Assembly: GCA_016868375.1 (NCBI GenBank) | Contig: VGHA01000001.1 | Span: forward strand, 22,686-86,685 | DNA from: Betaproteobacteria bacterium | GTDB lineage: Bacteria; Pseudomonadota; Gammaproteobacteria; Burkholderiales; Burkholderiaceae_E | Length of the DNA: 64,000 nt | Reading direction: 5' to 3' | In this document: positions 16,839 through 25,573 of the stretch, in pieces | Layout of the letters: each line of letters begins with the position of its first letter | How positions within the stretch are numbered: position 1 is the stretch's first letter | Notes under the pieces: model-generated | What the model saw: only the letters and a program-made list of their open reading frames with translations | What the model was told of the DNA's origin: nothing | Databases searched by the model: none | Position numbers and translations under genes: made by a program

Positions 16839-16851
16839 CGGGCGCCTCTGA

Positions 16852-17652
16852 TCAGGCCTCGGCAACCACCTGATTGCGCAGCACGCCAATACCGGTGATC
16901 TCGATTTCGATCACATCACCGGGCTTCATGTTTTCCTGTTTCCCCTCGGTGCCGAACCACATGACATCGCCTGGGCTGATGGTGCAGTAGCGCGAGGTTT
17001 CGCTAATGAACACCTCGGGCCTGAAAATCATGTCTGCGGTGTTAAAGCTATCAACCTGCTTGCCATTTAAGCGAATGATGGTGCGCATGGAGCGGTAGTC
17101 GAGCCCCGTGACAAACCACGGTCCCATCGGCTTGAATGTGTCGCTGTTCTTCGAGCGAAAAAATGTCCGGTCGCTTTTTTGCCAGCTGCGCTCGCTGACA
17201 TCGTTGCCGATAGTCCAGCCGAGCACGCTGTCAAGCGCCTGCTCGGGCGACACCCTGCGCACCTTCTTGCCAAACACTGCAACCAGTTCGCCTTCATATT
17301 GGAACTGATCGGTAGCGTCATGCGGCTTGACGATGTCTTCGCCGTGGGCAATCAAGGCATTGTTGGCCCGGTAGCCAATCTCGGCGCGGGTGGGCAGGTT
17401 CGGTGACTCGCCGATTTTGGCTGCCACCTCGCGGATATGGCCGGCATAGTTAAGGCCGGCGCAAAAGAACGTGCCGGGCACCACCGGAACCAGCAACCTG
17501 ACTGAGCCCAGATGCAGCCGCTCGGCTGAGCGCTCATAGCCCGCAAAGGGCGTGCCGCGAACCGGCACCACCGAGTCATCTTCAACAATTCCATACGCGG
17601 TTTTCCCCGCTAGTTCAAACCGGCACCACTTCATGATGGCTTGTGTGGACAT
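16852..17652 (-). CDS. Fumarylacetoacetate hydrolase-family protein
   Basis: 266 aa. The family hydrolyses or decarboxylates acylpyruvates and related 2-oxo acids with Mg2+. The catalytic barrel is recognisable from GLNYAGHIREVA, DQFQYEGELVAVFGKKVRRV (metal-binding Glu pair), LGWTIGNDVSERSWQ, and the C-terminal SRYCTISPGDVMWFGTEG and GDVIEIEITGIGVLRN. It is the distal end of a minus-strand run with a GST-like gene and a TRAP transporter, consistent with removal of a ring-cleavage-type product. M7 (MKWCRFE) is a possible alternative start. Confidence 0.92.
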   Translation of the reverse strand: MSTQAIMKWCRFELAGKTAYGIVEDDSVVPVRGTPFAGYERSAERLHLGSVRLLVPVVPGTFFCAGLNYAGHIREVAAKIGESPNLPTRAEIGYRANNALIAHGEDIVKPHDATDQFQYEGELVAVFGKKVRRVSPEQALDSVLGWTIGNDVSERSWQKSDRTFFRSKNSDTFKPMGPWFVTGLDYRSMRTIIRLNGKQVDSFNTADMIFRPEVFISETSRYCTISPGDVMWFGTEGKQENMKPGDVIEIEITGIGVLRNQVVAEA

Positions 17653-17676
17653 GCTGCGTTGGCCTCGACTGGGTTC

Positions 17677-18476
17677 TCAAACGGACAGGAGCTGAGCGAG
17701 CTTTGCCTGAACCTTCGGGCGCTCGCGCTCAAAGATCGCAAGATACCCGGGATTGAACCAGGCGATGACCCCCTGTTGATGCCCTGGGCGTGCGCTGAGC
17801 CGCGCGAACCAATCCGCCACGCGAGGACGCGCTTCAATCAGGCTGCCAAAGCCCAGATGCTGCAAGCGCTCGATATACGGGCTAAACGCCAGATCGGCGA
17901 TTGTGAAGGCCGGGCCCGCAATCCAGGGATGGTCACGCAAGGCTGAATCGAAATCATCGAGCAGTTGAATGAAGCGCCGCACAGCAGGGGCGAAACCTGG
18001 AGATTCCATGCCCAGTTCGATTGCCGCGCGCGTTCTGGCCTGTCTCGCGGGATCAGGAATGCTGGCGAGCCACGCCTGCAATTCCTTCGGGTCGCGCTCA
18101 AGATGCTGATACCGAAACGCGATACAGGAACTGACGGTGCCGGTGGCAGGATGCACGGAATCATCGAGCTGCTTAAACCAGAGACGCTTCCGATAGCGGT
18201 GGTGGCAGCGACGGGCTGCAGTGGCGGATCAGGCCGGACCTCATCCACATATTGCAGGATCAGGTTGGATTCGATGATCGGTCGGCCGTGATGAACCAGG
18301 GTGGGCACGACCCCGTTGGGATTGAGTTTCAGGTACTCAGGGGTTTGCGATTCACCCTTACGCAGATTCAATCCGTGGAGTGTGCCCGCAATGCCCTTCT
18401 CGATCAGCATGAAGCGCACGTTCGCTGCGCATACCGACATATCGTTGTGATACAGCACGACATCGGGATCGCTCAT
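17677..18476 (-). pseudogene. Glutathione S-transferase-like gene split by a frameshift
   Basis: Two overlapping ORFs in different frames together make one GST of about 265 residues. The N-terminal thioredoxin-like part starts MSDPDVVLYHNDMSVCAANVRF and reaches EVRPDPPLQPVAAT at about 18200. From there the frame changes, and the C-terminal helical domain continues in the other frame as YRKRLWFKQLDDSVHPATG through ALRDHPWIAGPAFTIADLAFSPYIERL to the stop at 17677. The break lies around 18196-18204 in a repeated ACCACC stretch, and one missing base would restore a single ORF. It may be a true pseudogene or a sequencing indel; programmed frameshifting is less likely. It sits four bases from the end of the TRAP large permease gene. 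Confidence 0.8.
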
Positions 18477-18479
18477 GGA

Positions 18480-19784
18480 TCAACCTTTTAACAGCATTGG
18501 GAGCCACATCGCCAAGCCTGGAAACGCCACCAGTATTGCGAGCAGCACCAGGTCAGCGGCAATGAATGGCGCCACCCCGCGATAAATCTCGCGAATCGGA
18601 ATCTGCGGCGCCAGCCCGTGCAATACGAAGACGATGATTCCGATGGGCGGGATGATCATGCCCAGTTCAACCACCACCACGTTGATGACGCCCCACCAGA
18701 CCGGATCGAAACCCATGGTTTCGATGACCGGCAACACAAACGGTAGCGTGATCAGCATGGCGGCAATTTCATCGAAGATTGCGCCCAGCAGCAGATACGC
18801 GATCAGCAGGCAGGCGATGATTCCAATCTCGGGCACGGGCAATGCACCGATCAGCTTGACCAGCGCCTCAGGCACACGTGCCAGCGTAATGAAATACGAA
18901 AACACCGACGCACCGATAATGATGGTGTAGATCATTGCCGTGGCACTTGCGGTTTCACGCAAGCCCTGCCAAACGGCCGCCCAACTCATGCGACGCCGGG
19001 CAACCGCGAACACCAGCGAAAGAATGGCGGCTACCGAAGCCGCCTCGTTCACCGTGAACACACCGCTGTAAAGACCGGCAAAAATTGCCGCCATCAGCCA
19101 TAGCACCGGAGACGCCTCGCGCAGCGCACGCCACTTTTCGGCTTTGGCGACAGGATCACTGACCGGCGCAAATTCTGGGCGCAGCCACACGATGAGTCGT
19201 ATGGCCAGCAGATTCAGCGCCAAAGCGAGCGCAGCCGGTACCAATGCTGCATAGAACAGATCAAAGATGTAGGTCTTGGTGACCACGCAATACAGGATCA
19301 TGACGATCGACGGTGGAATGAGCGCTTTCAACGTGCCACCGGCTGCAATCGTTCCCGCCGAAAACGCGGGTGAATAGCCACGCGCCAGCATTTCGGGCAG
19401 CGCAGCTTTCGCAAACGTGGCCGCGGTCGCGGTTGACGAGCCGCACACGGCGCCAAACACTGCACAACCGCCCATCGTTGAATAGGCAAGGCCGCCACGT
19501 TGATGACCGAACCAGCAGGAAGCGGCTCGGTAGATGTCGCGCGAAAAACCCGCTGCGCTTGCAAACGTTCCCATCATGAGAAAAAGCGGTACGGTCGCCA
19601 GATCGACGCTGGACAAAAGCCCCGCAGATTCGCCTGCCAGAACGGTGAGTGCAGGCCCCCAGCCCGATTGAAGGGCGTAGCCCACCACGCCCACGACGAT
19701 CATGGCGATTCCGATGGGTACCTGCAGCACGATCAATGCGCACAGTGCCAGCAGGCCGAGCCCGCCGATCGCAAGCGCGCTCAA
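18480..19784 (-). CDS. TRAP transporter large permease (DctM family)
   Basis: 434 aa, the normal length. About twelve hydrophobic segments; family blocks are ESAGLLSSVDLATVPLFLMMGTFA, the Gly-rich GGCAVFGAVCGSSTATAATFAKAALPEM, AGTIAAGGTLKALIPPSIVMILY, and ELGMIIPPIGIIVFVLHGLAP. It is the ion-coupled translocation subunit for the receptor at 20371-21387. The start is a TTG at 19784 overlapping the DctQ stop by four bases; no better start codon is available near it. The next gene downstream is the frameshifted GST. Confidence 0.93.
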   Translation of the reverse strand: MSALAIGGLGLLALCALIVLQVPIGIAMIVVGVVGYALQSGWGPALTVLAGESAGLLSSVDLATVPLFLMMGTFASAAGFSRDIYRAASCWFGHQRGGLAYSTMGGCAVFGAVCGSSTATAATFAKAALPEMLARGYSPAFSAGTIAAGGTLKALIPPSIVMILYCVVTKTYIFDLFYAALVPAALALALNLLAIRLIVWLRPEFAPVSDPVAKAEKWRALREASPVLWLMAAIFAGLYSGVFTVNEAASVAAILSLVFAVARRRMSWAAVWQGLRETASATAMIYTIIIGASVFSYFITLARVPEALVKLIGALPVPEIGIIACLLIAYLLLGAIFDEIAAMLITLPFVLPVIETMGFDPVWWGVINVVVVELGMIIPPIGIIVFVLHGLAPQIPIREIYRGVAPFIAADLVLLAILVAFPGLAMWLPMLLKG

Positions 19785-20356
19785 GCGCCGCTCCGAACCG
19801 AGTGCTCGAACCGCCCCGCCAGGCGCGCAAGCTCAAGCACGACGACAACCAGTTGCACCACGAACGCGATCGCAAAAATTGCGCAGACGCCATACCAAAA
19901 GGGCGCGGTCGGTATCTTCAGGATCCAGGTGGTTTCGTTGGCCTTGGCGATCTTTCCAGCGAACACCAGAAACTGCCAGCCGAAAGCAGCCATCACCACT
20001 GCGGTCAGTAGCGAAGCCACCGCATCCAGAAGCTTGCCCATGCGCGCGCCCAGAAGATGGGACGCGAGCCTGATCGAGATGTTGCTGCGCTCCATCAAAC
20101 CCACTGGCAGGCAGCAGGTGACGGCGAGGGCAACCGTGACCGCCGCAAGGTCGCGCACGCCCTCGATGGGCTGATTGAGCAGCCAGCGTGCCAGGCCGTC
20201 AAAGAGGGTCATGAGCGCCAGGCCCATCAGGCCGGCCAGCCCCAGCGCCGAGAGCCCTCGCGTCGCAAGCAGTCCGAGTTGTTCGAGCCTTTCAAAGGCG
20301 CCACGCGCGGCGACACCGCTGCCCGACACAGGCTCCGGCGATGGCGCCGCGCTCAT
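19781..20356 (-). CDS. TRAP transporter small permease (DctQ family)
   Basis: 191 aa with four hydrophobic segments (about 31-52, 68-88, 110-130 and 150-175). It contains the DctQ-like LARWLLNQPIEGVRDLAAVTVALAVTCCLPVGLMERSNISI, where the arginine and glutamate near the second segment are usual. It links the periplasmic receptor to the large permease. It lies between the receptor and DctM genes and overlaps DctM by four bases. Confidence 0.9.
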   Translation of the reverse strand: MSAAPSPEPVSGSGVAARGAFERLEQLGLLATRGLSALGLAGLMGLALMTLFDGLARWLLNQPIEGVRDLAAVTVALAVTCCLPVGLMERSNISIRLASHLLGARMGKLLDAVASLLTAVVMAAFGWQFLVFAGKIAKANETTWILKIPTAPFWYGVCAIFAIAFVVQLVVVVLELARLAGRFEHSVRSGA

Positions 20357-20370
20357 GCGTACGCTGCCTC

Positions 20371-21387
20371 TCAGCGACCTGCGCGAACGTTTGCGAGTTC
20401 GGACCTGACCAGACCCAGCAACTCTTTATTGCGGGGGCTCTTGGCAACCCACGCGTCGGTAACCGCCTGGAACGCAGGCTGCATCGCATCCAGATCCGAC
20501 TGCGATGGCATCACGACACGACGCTTGGGATCGGCCTGCAACTGCTTGACTACCGAGGCGTTATAGGCGCCGATGCCTTCGTTGAAGCGCGTCGCAGTCC
20601 ACTCGCCGCTGTACTTTCGGATCGCGTCCTGCGCGGGCTTGGGCAGCGAGTCAAACTTTTTGCGGTTCATCAGAATCGCCAAAGGCACGATGCCCAACTG
20701 CGTGAAGTAGTGAGCGCTGGTCACGCGCGAGATCCCGAAATCGACCAGCGGTGCGGGATGCGAGGTGGTGCCGTCAATCGTGCCGCGGCTGATCGCCTCA
20801 GGCACTTCGGTGACCGGCATGCCGATCGCCACAGCACCCAGCGCCTTAATCGTTTCGCTCTCGATTGCCCCGGATGTCCGAATCTTCTTGCCCTTGATAT
20901 CGCTGATCGCGTTGATGGCCGAGCGCGAATGCAGACTGTAAGGCGCAGTGCCAAACAGACCGATCGGGAAGAAGTCATCGTAGCCACGAATCTTTCCGGA
21001 GTTGACCAACCGCGTGAAGACCAGCGTGGCCTCGCGAAGGTCGGCGAACACCCCAGGCAGTTCGAATACTTCGTTTTCCTGGAAGCGGCCAGGTGTGTAC
21101 GAAGCAATGACCCAGGCAAGATCAGCGACCCCGTCCAACACCATCTGAGCCTGCTGCACCGGGCTGCGGCCCAACGCGCCGTTTGGAAACAGCTCAATTT
21201 CAACGGTGCCGGCTGCGTCCTTGTTCACCGCCTCGGCAAACGGCCGAAACACGCTCTGGAAGGTGGCCTCTTTGTCAGGCGAAAAAATTGCAAACTTCAG
21301 CTTGACGGCCTGGGCCTGAGCGCCCGTGCCCGCAATGGCCATCAAAGCCGCCGCGCAGAGCGCGCGAATCCGTGAACGTGCACGCAT
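20371..21387 (-). CDS. TRAP transporter periplasmic substrate-binding protein (DctP family)
   Basis: 338 aa from MRARSRIRALCAAALMAIAGTGAQA, a good signal peptide. The start at 21387 is preferred over the ORF-track 21453 because AAGGAG sits at ideal spacing and the extra 22 residues would abolish the signal. DctP features include KKIRTSGAIESETIKALGAVAIGMPVTEVPEAISRGTIDGTT, whose Arg typically binds the carboxylate. It is the first gene of the receptor-DctQ-DctM-(GST)-FAH operon. A candidate promoter lies at 21419-21446 and an IclR gene is divergent, so it is probably IclR-controlled. Confidence 0.94.
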   Translation of the reverse strand: MRARSRIRALCAAALMAIAGTGAQAQAVKLKFAIFSPDKEATFQSVFRPFAEAVNKDAAGTVEIELFPNGALGRSPVQQAQMVLDGVADLAWVIASYTPGRFQENEVFELPGVFADLREATLVFTRLVNSGKIRGYDDFFPIGLFGTAPYSLHSRSAINAISDIKGKKIRTSGAIESETIKALGAVAIGMPVTEVPEAISRGTIDGTTSHPAPLVDFGISRVTSAHYFTQLGIVPLAILMNRKKFDSLPKPAQDAIRKYSGEWTATRFNEGIGAYNASVVKQLQADPKRRVVMPSQSDLDAMQPAFQAVTDAWVAKSPRNKELLGLVRSELANVRAGR

Positions 21388-21418
21388 CGATGTCTCCTTG
21401 GTAGGTGTTGTGCGAGTC

Positions 21419-21446
21419 AATGTAGTCGATCTCGCAGAATTGTCAA
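21419..21446 (-). promoter_or_regulatory. Candidate sigma-70 promoter of the TRAP operon
   Basis: Read on the minus strand, TTGACA (21446-21441) and TACATT (21424-21419) are separated by 16 bases and lie about 30 bases ahead of the receptor start codon. The -35 hexamer is embedded in the imperfect palindrome GAATTGTCAATATTC, a plausible operator for the divergent IclR-type regulator. Confidence 0.55.
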
Positions 21447-21492
21447 TATTCAAGAAACGCGTTCAGTGAAACGAGCCATCACACCAATTCGC

Positions 21493-21521
21493 TTGATGCA
21501 AATGTCACTATTTGAGATATT
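21493..21521 (+). promoter_or_regulatory. Candidate promoter of the IclR regulator gene
   Basis: TTGATG and GATATT with 17-base spacing lie about 28 bases upstream of the regulator start. The arms TGCAA and TTGCA flank the spacer region as an interrupted inverted repeat, which would suit autoregulation. By-eye assignment only. Confidence 0.4.
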
Positions 21522-21548
21522 GCACCTCATGAAGCCTCAATCACGACC

Positions 21549-22358
21549 ATGAGCAGCCTGGGCTCCTCGCTGTCGATCCTGGGCCTATTCGGCCCGGAAC
21601 GTTCAGCGATTACCGCCGAAGCGATTACCGAGTCCCTCGGTTTCACGCGGCCGACCGGCTACCGCTATATCCGCGAACTCGTCGCTGGCGGGTTGCTGGT
21701 GCGACTCGCTCCGGGCACGTACGCGCTGGGGCCCCGCATCATTGAACTCGACTGGCAGATTCGACAGAGCGATCCCCTGCTGCGCGCGGGCCTGCCCGTG
21801 ATACAGGAGTTGTCGTCGGCAACCGGATTCGAGGTCAACCTGATCGGCCGCTACGGCGACCACATCGTGACCACCCATCAGCAGCATGGCCTCGAGCGCT
21901 TGCCGCTCAGCTTTGGACGCGGCCGGCCTATGCCGCTATTTCGAGGCGCGGGATCCAGGATCATCGTGGCGCATTTCCCCCGGGCGCGGCTGCGCAAGCT
22001 GTACGAAAGTCATCGCGAAGAGGCCAGGCAGGCGAATTTGGGCACTCAGTGGGAAACGGTGCGGCAGACGCTCAACACAGTACGCAAACAGGGCTTTGCC
22101 GTCTCCTATGGTGAGCTTGACCCGGGTTATGTGGGTGTCGCAGCGCCGGTTTTTGCGGCCGACGGCGACGTGCTGGGCAGCGTCATCGCGGCGCTCTCGC
22201 GTCAGCGTCTGGCTGTCACGGATCTTGACCGGCTGACCCACCGGATTCGGACTGCAGGTCAGACCATCAGTGTGCGACTGGCCGAGCTCGATCTTCGCGA
22301 CCAGCCCTCCTCCGAAGCCTCGCCCCACCGTGCCCCGCTGGAAAGGCGACGCGCATGA
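21549..22358 (+). CDS. IclR-family transcriptional regulator
   Basis: 269 aa. An N-terminal winged helix-turn-helix (SLSILGLFGPERSAITAEAITESLGFTRPTGYRYIRELVAGGLL, about 8-51) is followed by the IclR effector domain: QIRQSDPLLRAGLPVIQELSSATGFEVNL, PLFRGAGSRIIVAH, and GELDPGYVGVAAPVFAADGDVLGSVIAALS. It probably senses the aromatic or acid substrate and controls the divergent TRAP operon and itself. It is coupled by an ATGA overlap to the flavin hydroxylase, so regulator and enzyme are made from one mRNA. Confidence 0.93.
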   Translation: MSSLGSSLSILGLFGPERSAITAEAITESLGFTRPTGYRYIRELVAGGLLVRLAPGTYALGPRIIELDWQIRQSDPLLRAGLPVIQELSSATGFEVNLIGRYGDHIVTTHQQHGLERLPLSFGRGRPMPLFRGAGSRIIVAHFPRARLRKLYESHREEARQANLGTQWETVRQTLNTVRKQGFAVSYGELDPGYVGVAAPVFAADGDVLGSVIAALSRQRLAVTDLDRLTHRIRTAGQTISVRLAELDLRDQPSSEASPHRAPLERRRA

Positions 22359-23881
22359 GACAGGCTCGCATTCATGATGTCGCGATCATCGGCCTGGGCC
22401 CCACTGGCGCCACGCTGGCCAACCTGCTGGGCGCGATGGGCATTGACACCCTGGTCGTTGACCGCGAGCCCGGTCTGCTGAATCTGCCCCGTGCCGTTCA
22501 TTTTGACGGCGAGGTGATGCGGCTGTTCCAGAACATGGGCCTTGCCGAATCGCTCGCACCGCATCTGCGACCGTCGTCGGGTATGCAGTACCTGAACTCG
22601 CAAGGCATGTTGATGCTCGAGCGTAAACCCGCTGCGGTCAGCGGTCCCCAGGGATGGGCTACCAACTACCTATTTCACCAGCCCGATCTTGAAGGAACGC
22701 TTCGTCAGGCCATTCAGCGCTTCCCCTCGGTATGCGTGCGCGAGGGGGTCGAAGCCGTTTCGCTCCAGACCACGCCCCAGTGGGTTGACCTGCAGCTCAA
22801 GCCAATCACCGATGCTGGGCGCGCGGAATCCGTACAGGCGCGTTGGGTGGTGGGCTGCGACGGCGCCCGCTCAATTGTTCGCGAAGCCATAGGCGGACCC
22901 ATGATTGATCTGGGGCTGCATCAGGACTGGCTGGTCGTGGACGTTGAACTGCTGGAAGACGTCGAACTGCCGCAAGCCACGGTGCAGTACTGCGATCCCG
23001 CGCGCCCCACTACCTTCGTGAACGTCACCGGTCGTCGTCGTCGCTGGGAAATCATGGTCATGCCGGACGATGACCCTCATGCGCTCCTTGAGCCCACGAC
23101 CTTGTGGCAGCTGCTGTCGCGCTGGATCCGTCCGACGCAGGCGCGGCTGGTGCGATCCGCGCTGTACACCTTTCACTCGCTCATTGCATCCAGGTGGCGG
23201 CGCGGGCGGCTGCTTCTTGCGGGCGATAGCGCGCATCAGACCCCGCCCTTCCTCGGGCAGGGCATGTGCGCGGGGCTGCGCGACGCGGCCAATCTGGGCT
23301 GGAAGCTTGCGGCTGTCGTACAAGGTCATGCGGACCCGCAGCTCCTTGACAGTTATGAATCCGAGCGGCTTCCCCATGTGCACCAGTTCATCGATACGGC
23401 CATTCGTCTGGGCGAAATCATTCAGACGACCGATCCCGATGTAGCAGCCGAGCGCGATCTTAGATTCGCGCGTGAGGGAACCACCGAGATCGTCAATCTT
23501 TCACCGTCACTCGGACCCGGGGTTCATCTTGGCACGGCACCTGCTGGCACGCTGCCACCGCAGCCCCGGCTATCGGATGGCCGGCGACTGGATGACGCCC
23601 TGCCCGCCAACCGGTTCGCGCTGCTGACAGCCGACCCGGCCAGCGTTCAGGCCTCGCCCGTTGCACGACAGACGCTGGAACGCCTTGACGCAACTCTGCT
23701 TCACGACGACGCGCTTGCGCCATGGTTTGAATCACTTGACGCGCGTCATGTGCTCCTGCGCCCCGACCGCTACCTGGCCGCAGTGTCTGACACCGTTACC
23801 GCCATCGCCAACTGGCCCATCGACCATTGGCATGTTGCGGGAACCTCCCAAGCCAATTCAAGCGGGCAGACGCCTGACTGA
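22355..23881 (+). CDS. FAD-dependent aromatic hydroxylase (MhpA-like)
   Basis: 508 aa class A flavoprotein monooxygenase, like 3-(3-hydroxyphenyl)propionate hydroxylase. Motifs are the N-terminal dinucleotide fold GLGPTGATLANLLGAMG with DRE, the central DGARSIVREAIG (DG motif), and the second FAD motif GRLLLAGDSAHQTPPFLGQGM with LRDAANLGWKLAAVVQG. It should use NAD(P)H and O2 to hydroxylate a phenolic or quinolone-like ring. It overlaps the IclR gene by four bases and is followed by a PhyH-type dioxygenase. The FAH-family gene across the divergent promoter could act later in the same route. Substrate not assignable. Confidence 0.9.
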   Translation: MRQARIHDVAIIGLGPTGATLANLLGAMGIDTLVVDREPGLLNLPRAVHFDGEVMRLFQNMGLAESLAPHLRPSSGMQYLNSQGMLMLERKPAAVSGPQGWATNYLFHQPDLEGTLRQAIQRFPSVCVREGVEAVSLQTTPQWVDLQLKPITDAGRAESVQARWVVGCDGARSIVREAIGGPMIDLGLHQDWLVVDVELLEDVELPQATVQYCDPARPTTFVNVTGRRRRWEIMVMPDDDPHALLEPTTLWQLLSRWIRPTQARLVRSALYTFHSLIASRWRRGRLLLAGDSAHQTPPFLGQGMCAGLRDAANLGWKLAAVVQGHADPQLLDSYESERLPHVHQFIDTAIRLGEIIQTTDPDVAAERDLRFAREGTTEIVNLSPSLGPGVHLGTAPAGTLPPQPRLSDGRRLDDALPANRFALLTADPASVQASPVARQTLERLDATLLHDDALAPWFESLDARHVLLRPDRYLAAVSDTVTAIANWPIDHWHVAGTSQANSSGQTPD

Positions 23882-23897
23882 TTACCCGGAGACGACC

Positions 23898-24746
23898 ATG
23901 AACCGCCAGCCTTTGAACCCGATCACCGCGCAGGACCGCGCTGACTTTGATCGTGACGGCGTCGTGTGCCTGCGCCAGATGTTCGACCGCGACTGGATCG
24001 AGCGAATGACAGCAGCCGTTGACCGCGTCATGAACACCAACCATCCGATGGCAAGACCTCGTGAGGTCACGCAAGCCCTGGGCGGCACCAGTGGCCGTTA
24101 TCACATCAATTCCTTCGTCTGGCACTGGGACGCAGACTTTCGCGCGTGGGCGCTCGAGTCACCGAATGGCGAGATCGCCGCCTCGCTGATGGGTGTTGAT
24201 CAGGTGCGGATGTTTTATGACCAGGTGTTCGTGAAAGAGCCCAAGACCTCGGAGATGACCGACTGGCACCACGATCTTCCGTTTTGGCCCATGCGCGGCA
24301 ATCAGATTCTGTCGATCTGGGTTGCGCTGACCGATGTGGGCCCTGACAACAGTTCGCTTGAGTACATCGGCGGCTCGCACCGCTGGAACAAGTTCTATCG
24401 TGCTGCAATTCCTGACAAAGACCCGCGCTTCAAATCTGAGCTGGAAGAGTGTCCGAACTTCAGCCTGCTGCGCAACGACCCGCAGTATCGCTTTCTTTCC
24501 TGGACGATGAAGGCGGGCGACTGCCTGGTGCATCACCCCTTGACCGTGCACGGCTCCGAGGGAAATTTCTCGCCCAGCCGCCGACGGATCGCGATTTCAA
24601 ATCGCTATTTCGGCCCCGACGCGATATGGGACCCACGCCCAGCGACCATGCGGGTTACCGGCGATCCCGTGATCGAGTCGGGCAAGTATCCTGCCCATGA
24701 CCAGGCGTTTCCGATTGCGTGGCAGCGTCAGGGCGCTGCGGCCTGA
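23898..24746 (+). CDS. Phytanoyl-CoA dioxygenase-family Fe(II)/2-oxoglutarate oxygenase
   Basis: 282 aa from MNRQPLNPITAQ; the ORF-track start lies inside the preceding gene, and the ATG at 23898 follows CGGAGA. The double-stranded beta-helix metal site is visible as H124-x-D126 in DWHHDLPFW and H218 in HHPLTVHGS, with an Arg-rich SPSRRRIAISNRYF binding 2-oxoglutarate. These enzymes hydroxylate unactivated carbons. It is co-directional with the flavin hydroxylase, 16 bases downstream, and converges with otnI at its 3' end. The substrate is unknown. Confidence 0.9.
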   Translation: MNRQPLNPITAQDRADFDRDGVVCLRQMFDRDWIERMTAAVDRVMNTNHPMARPREVTQALGGTSGRYHINSFVWHWDADFRAWALESPNGEIAASLMGVDQVRMFYDQVFVKEPKTSEMTDWHHDLPFWPMRGNQILSIWVALTDVGPDNSSLEYIGGSHRWNKFYRAAIPDKDPRFKSELEECPNFSLLRNDPQYRFLSWTMKAGDCLVHHPLTVHGSEGNFSPSRRRIAISNRYFGPDAIWDPRPATMRVTGDPVIESGKYPAHDQAFPIAWQRQGAAA

Positions 24747-24748
24747 AG

Positions 24749-25564
24749 TCAACGAATGGCGCAGCCTGCGCGCCAGCCTAAGCCCGCGCGCGTGCCATCC
24801 GGCACCGCGCCACGGGCGGGGCGATACTCGCAGCCCACCCAGCCCTGCCACCCACACTGGGCAGCGACCTCATCGATCACCGCGAGCAGGTACGCATAGT
24901 TTAGTTCGCCAATATCGGGCTCATGGCGTTCGGGCACACCGGCAATCTGAAAATGTGCGACTCGGCCAGTTGGCAACCAGCGGCGGATTTTCATCGCCAC
25001 GTCGCCTTCGACAATCTGACAGTGGTACAGATCCATCTGAACGGCCACATTGTCTTCGCCGATCTCGGTGACGAGCGCATGCGCGTCATCCTGTCGACTG
25101 ACCAGATACTTAGGATTGTCGCGGGCATTCAGCGGCTCGATCAGCAGCGTGACGCCGTACGATCTTGCACGCCGTGCTGCCTTGCGTAAATTTGCCACAT
25201 AGGTTGAGCGAAGCGTATCGGCTGCGACCTGCTCAGGCATGATGCCCGCCATCACATGGACCCGCGGACACCGAAGTGCCTGCGCGTAGGCCAGCGCCTT
25301 ATCGATGCCGGCATCAAACTCGGCCTGTCGGCCTGGCAGACAGGCGAGCCCCTTCTCGCCGTTTGCCCAGTTGCCCGGTGGCGCATTGAACAGAACCTGT
25401 TGCAGGTTGTGCCGGCTGAGCTGCGCGGCCAGCAGCTCTGGCGCGTGGTCGTACGGAAACAGGCACTCGACCCCTTCAAACCCGTCGGCGGCAGCCGCTC
25501 CGAAACGTTCAAGAAACGGCAGCTCTTGGTAGAGCATCGACAGGTTTGCTGCAAAACGTGGCAT
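24749..25564 (-). CDS. otnI: 2-oxo-tetronate isomerase-like (hydroxypyruvate isomerase family)
   Basis: 271 aa TIM-barrel isomerase. N-terminal RFAANLSMLYQELPFLERFGAAAADGFEGVECLFPYD and the metal-site segments LLIEPLNARDNPKYLVS, VQMDLYHCQIVEGD and HFQIAGVPERHEPDIGELNY match the Hyi/OtnI family, where Glu, Asp, His and Glu bind the metal. In the Otn pathway it converts 2-oxo-tetronate to 3-oxo-tetronate. It is the last gene of the operon, directly after OtnC and OtnK genes, which makes OtnI more likely than hydroxypyruvate isomerase itself. The C-terminal tail after CEYRPARGA is somewhat divergent. Confidence 0.88.
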   Translation of the reverse strand: MPRFAANLSMLYQELPFLERFGAAAADGFEGVECLFPYDHAPELLAAQLSRHNLQQVLFNAPPGNWANGEKGLACLPGRQAEFDAGIDKALAYAQALRCPRVHVMAGIMPEQVAADTLRSTYVANLRKAARRARSYGVTLLIEPLNARDNPKYLVSRQDDAHALVTEIGEDNVAVQMDLYHCQIVEGDVAMKIRRWLPTGRVAHFQIAGVPERHEPDIGELNYAYLLAVIDEVAAQCGWQGWVGCEYRPARGAVPDGTRAGLGWRAGCAIR

Positions 25565-25573
25565 GGCCGGCTC

